Assembly: GCF_030734285.1 (NCBI RefSeq)
Contig: NZ_CP132294.1
Location: 2,604,001-2,668,000 of the forward strand
Reading direction: 5' to 3'
DNA from: Natronococcus sp. AD-5
Lineage (GTDB): Archaea > Halobacteriota > Halobacteria > Halobacteriales > Natrialbaceae
Length of the DNA stretch: 64,000 nucleotides
Shown here: positions 61,790-64,000 of the stretch, piece by piece
How the letters are laid out: each line of letters opens with the position of its first letter
How positions within the stretch are numbered: the stretch's first letter is position 1
Notes under the pieces: model-generated
Databases searched by the model: none
Seen by the model: only the letters and a program-made list of their open reading frames with translations
Told to the model about the DNA's origin: nothing
Translations under genes and position numbers: made by a program

Positions 61790-63448
61790 TCACGAGGTGG
61801 CGACCGTTCGCTCGAATTCCTGAATCGCCTCGTCGCTTCCCGCGACGAATATGTCGTCGTCGGCCTTGATGGCGGTACGTTCGTCGGTATGGACGGTCCC
61901 GTCGCGCGAGACGCCGATCACGGTCCACCCGCGCTCGGTGTCGCGACGGGCCTCCGCCACCGTCTCGCCGGCGAACGGAGCCGCATTGGCTCGAACGAGG
62001 CGGATCTGACTCACTGGATCCATGATACGTTCACCGTGGACCTCCGCCGCAACCAGTCGAGCGGACACTCGCTGGATGGAAAGGACGTAGTCAGCGCCCG
62101 CTCTGAACGCCGGCCTCGTCTTCTCTCCATCGGTCACGCGAGCGAGAATCTCCACGCCGCTGGAGAGCGAGCGGGCGACGGCGATGGTCATCAATGCGGT
62201 CGAATCGTCGTCGACGGTGACGACCAGCGCCGAGGCATCGTCGATGCCGGCTTCGCGGAGCGTTTCGGGTTCAGTAACATCGCCGACGATGTCGGGATTG
62301 CGCCCTTCCGATCGGTCGACGGTCGTCACGGAGACGTCCGGCGGGAGTGCCTCGACGGCGGCGGTTCCGCCCTCGCCGAACCCGGCGACGACCACCTTCG
62401 ATGGGGTCGCGATGGGCCGTGATTGGACGCCGCCGATCTCGGTCGTCATCTCGTCGATCTCGTGCTCCGGCCCGGCGACGGCCAGGACGGTGTTCGGCGT
62501 GAGTTCGTCGTCGGGGGACGGCGGCAGCCGCAGTGCACCGTCGAACCATCCGGCAACCAGCGTCAGATTCGGATGGTTCGCGATCGGCGAGTCACGCACC
62601 CGAACGCCGTGGAGCGGACTATCCCGCCGGACGAGTATCTCACGGATATCGATTTCGTCCTCTTCGGACCGTTCATCGACCGTGACGGGCATCGTCGCTT
62701 TCTCCGCCAGTCGCCGGCCGATCAGCGCGTGTGGAGCGACGCTGCGGTCGACGCCGATTTCCGCGAGCGCTTTGCTATGGCGCGTTGACTCTGTGAAACT
62801 GATCACCCGCAGGTCCTCATGGGCCTCCAATGCGGTTAGGACGATGCTCGCGGTTTTGTCGCCAGCATCGGTGATGAGTAGTGACGCTCGCTCGATCGCA
62901 GCACGGTCGAGGTCGGCCCGGTCCTCCGGATTGCCGTTGATAGCCTGATACCCGTCATCCGAGAGGCGCTTCGCCTCCTCCATGTCGGATTCGATGAGGA
63001 CGTAATCGATATCGAGTTCTTCGAGTTCGTCGAGCAGTATGTCGGTGTCGCGCTGGTACTCCGCGATGACGACGTGATCGGCCTTGCTCGTGAGGCGGCC
63101 GGCGAGGTTCAGCGGCGTCTGCTCGAATAGCGGGATGACCAAGACGCGCAACGCGACGAACCCGATGACGATGCCGGTCAACTGGATCGTTACCATCAGG
63201 GCGTTCATCACCGGCGTCGCCCAAGGCGAATCCGCACCGAACCCGGTCGTCGTCATCGTCTCGACAACCGTTTGGAACGACCGAAAGATAGACTGGGGGC
63301 GATTTTCGAGCGCTCGCATCCCCCAGTTGTAGACGAGCGTGTAGAAGAGAACGACCACGCCGAGACTGACCACGAAGATCACTAACAGCCGTTGACGCTG
63401 TGTAAGATCGCGCGGATGCAGTCCCTCGATGTCCCGGAGCTCGCGCAT
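61790..63448 (-). CDS. K+ channel with two RCK (TrkA-N/TrkA-C) domains
   Basis: 552 residues. Helix 1 (19-41, LLVIFVVSLGVVVLFYTLVY) precedes a pore with filter TTTGFG (about 66-71). Helix 2 (about 82-106) is followed by RCK1 (VVIAEYQRDTDILLDELEEL, lacking GxGxxG), TrkA-C, RCK2 (VVVAGFGEGGTAAVEALPPD, intact) and TrkA-C. The channel conducts K+ in the membrane; RCK gating by NAD(H) or nucleotides is likely only at RCK2. Chosen start ATG 63448, because residues upstream are unconserved. Confidence 0.88.
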   Translation of the reverse strand: MRELRDIEGLHPRDLTQRQRLLVIFVVSLGVVVLFYTLVYNWGMRALENRPQSIFRSFQTVVETMTTTGFGADSPWATPVMNALMVTIQLTGIVIGFVALRVLVIPLFEQTPLNLAGRLTSKADHVVIAEYQRDTDILLDELEELDIDYVLIESDMEEAKRLSDDGYQAINGNPEDRADLDRAAIERASLLITDAGDKTASIVLTALEAHEDLRVISFTESTRHSKALAEIGVDRSVAPHALIGRRLAEKATMPVTVDERSEEDEIDIREILVRRDSPLHGVRVRDSPIANHPNLTLVAGWFDGALRLPPSPDDELTPNTVLAVAGPEHEIDEMTTEIGGVQSRPIATPSKVVVAGFGEGGTAAVEALPPDVSVTTVDRSEGRNPDIVGDVTEPETLREAGIDDASALVVTVDDDSTALMTIAVARSLSSGVEILARVTDGEKTRPAFRAGADYVLSIQRVSARLVAAEVHGERIMDPVSQIRLVRANAAPFAGETVAEARRDTERGWTVIGVSRDGTVHTDERTAIKADDDIFVAGSDEAIQEFERTVATS

Positions 63449-64000
63449 TCGATAGCCTCCCGTTGTCAGTGATAGGTCCTCTGATCGATTAAATAATTGG
63501 TCGGCTGTTGCGAGGAGACAGGAGGAAGCGGCTGCACCGACGGTGATCGACCCGTGACTTGAGTGGTCGAACGATCGATGAGTCCCTTTTACGGCCGTTC
63601 CAACGCGGCCGAATCGAGAGCGGAAGACGTCTTCTTTGATACGCTCGGAACGAGAATCGTCTACTTCCGGATGGCGCGGTATGCGATTCCCTCGTACTGA
63701 CCGCTTACCATGGACCTCTGAATGAGTATTGGAGCGTGCTGTATTCAGCACGGCTTTGCCAACAGTATCGGCAGCTGATAGAAGCAACTGCGTTAGGTTC
63801 GCCCTCTCTACGTAACAGATCGGCTTTTTCACTACCTCACACCGGCAACAAGGGATCCGCCGCGCCCTCCCCAGTCGATTCGCTCACTCACCCCGTTCGT
63901 TCGCTCACCCCTCGCACGGTGTCGTCGATCAGTTCTCGCTATCGCTCGAACATTGATCGACAGCGCGCGCCACCACAAGGGTCAACCACGTGTCGTAGGT
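63449..64000. other. Region upstream of the channel, with IS relic
   Basis: 552 bases. The channel frame stays open 128 codons upstream but has no membrane-protein composition. Repeat copy D lies at 63735-63815. The rest, up to the window end, is repetitive cgctc/gttcg-type DNA with no gene. Confidence 0.4.
63735..63815 (-). repeat. IS-relic segment (copy D)
   Basis: The minus strand reads caaagccgtgctgaatacag, matching the tgctgaatac core of copies A, B and C. Its cgttaggttcgccctctctacgta matches copy F. The minus-strand translation (VERANLTQLLLSAADTVGKA) could be the start of a transposase. Confidence 0.45.

Noticed and set aside
63449-63832. N-terminal extension of the K+ channel
   Set aside because: The 128 extra residues lack membrane or channel features and coincide with an IS relic; ATG 63448 gives the normal channel start.
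1-64000. CRISPR array, tRNA or rRNA
   Set aside because: No regularly spaced identical repeats, and no cloverleaf with a GGTTCRANNC T-arm or rRNA-like stretch, was seen by eye.

Overview
The window is chromosomal DNA from a haloarchaeon, most likely of the Natrialba/Haloterrigena/Natrinema group. It has high GC with strong GC3, acidic predicted proteins, leaderless-style TATA promoters, Tat-type lipoproteins, and haloarchaea-restricted families (Bat/HTH_10, HalOD1, DUF7344-like, PRC-barrel-like, amphi-Trp, DUF5802). No rRNA, tRNA or CRISPR array was found by eye. Family names come from reading motifs, not from database searches.

Layout. 0-6.4 kb is an acyl-CoA module: acyl-CoA dehydrogenase, alpha/beta hydrolase, an SDR relic, thiolase, a class III CoA-transferase/racemase and a gamma-carbonic-anhydrase-like protein. 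6.6-11.8 kb has a coiled-coil/HhH protein, a decayed F420-dependent oxidoreductase, a phosphoesterase, two hydrolases, and a damaged ArsR-AHSA1-DoxX operon behind a perfect ArsR-type operator. 12-19.4 kb has two PRC-barrel-like proteins, a GGQ-bearing aRF1 paralogue, a DMT exporter divergent from a FilR1-type regulator with operator repeats between them, PPAT (CoaD), DUF5802 and HPRT. 19.4-29 kb has a MEDS-GAF-GAF histidine kinase with response regulator, a beta-helix Tat protein, glycerol dehydrogenase, a thermonuclease pair and a DUF389 membrane protein. 29-44 kb has a CNNM/CBS protein, a five-PAS Bat regulator, an amphi-Trp pair behind a DtxR-like operator, a sulfatase, a BBE oxidase, GT2, PPOX, a TrxR-like enzyme and an MBL hydrolase. 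44.5-56.4 kb has deoxyhypusine synthase, a low-GC island with HTH and HalOD1 genes, NIF3, a fused CoxI-CoxIII oxidase, a methyltransferase, CspA, a broken acetamidase, and agmatinase-like plus eIF5A. 56.4-64 kb has an intact and a decayed PQQ-propeller lipoprotein, an aminotransferase, a Cys-rich lipoprotein and a two-RCK K+ channel.

How genes work together. Thiolase, CoA-transferase/racemase and acyl-CoA dehydrogenase can form a (branched) acyl-CoA catabolic set. Deoxyhypusine synthase, the agmatinase-like enzyme and eIF5A make up the haloarchaeal hypusination route. The histidine kinase and response regulator form a two-component pair. Glycerol dehydrogenase suits glycerol-fed halophiles.

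A recurring theme is gene decay: at least eight broken genes (SDR, LLM oxidoreductase, ArsR, AHSA1, histidine kinase, HalOD1, acetamidase, PQQ lipoprotein) lie beside intact homologues or intact regulatory sites. Short related relics, probably from an insertion sequence, recur at about 3.05, 45.7, 46.9, 47.4, 61.6 and 63.75 kb. The most interesting leads are the three operator systems, the GGQ protein, the DUF7344-like/HalOD1 pair and the thermonuclease pair.
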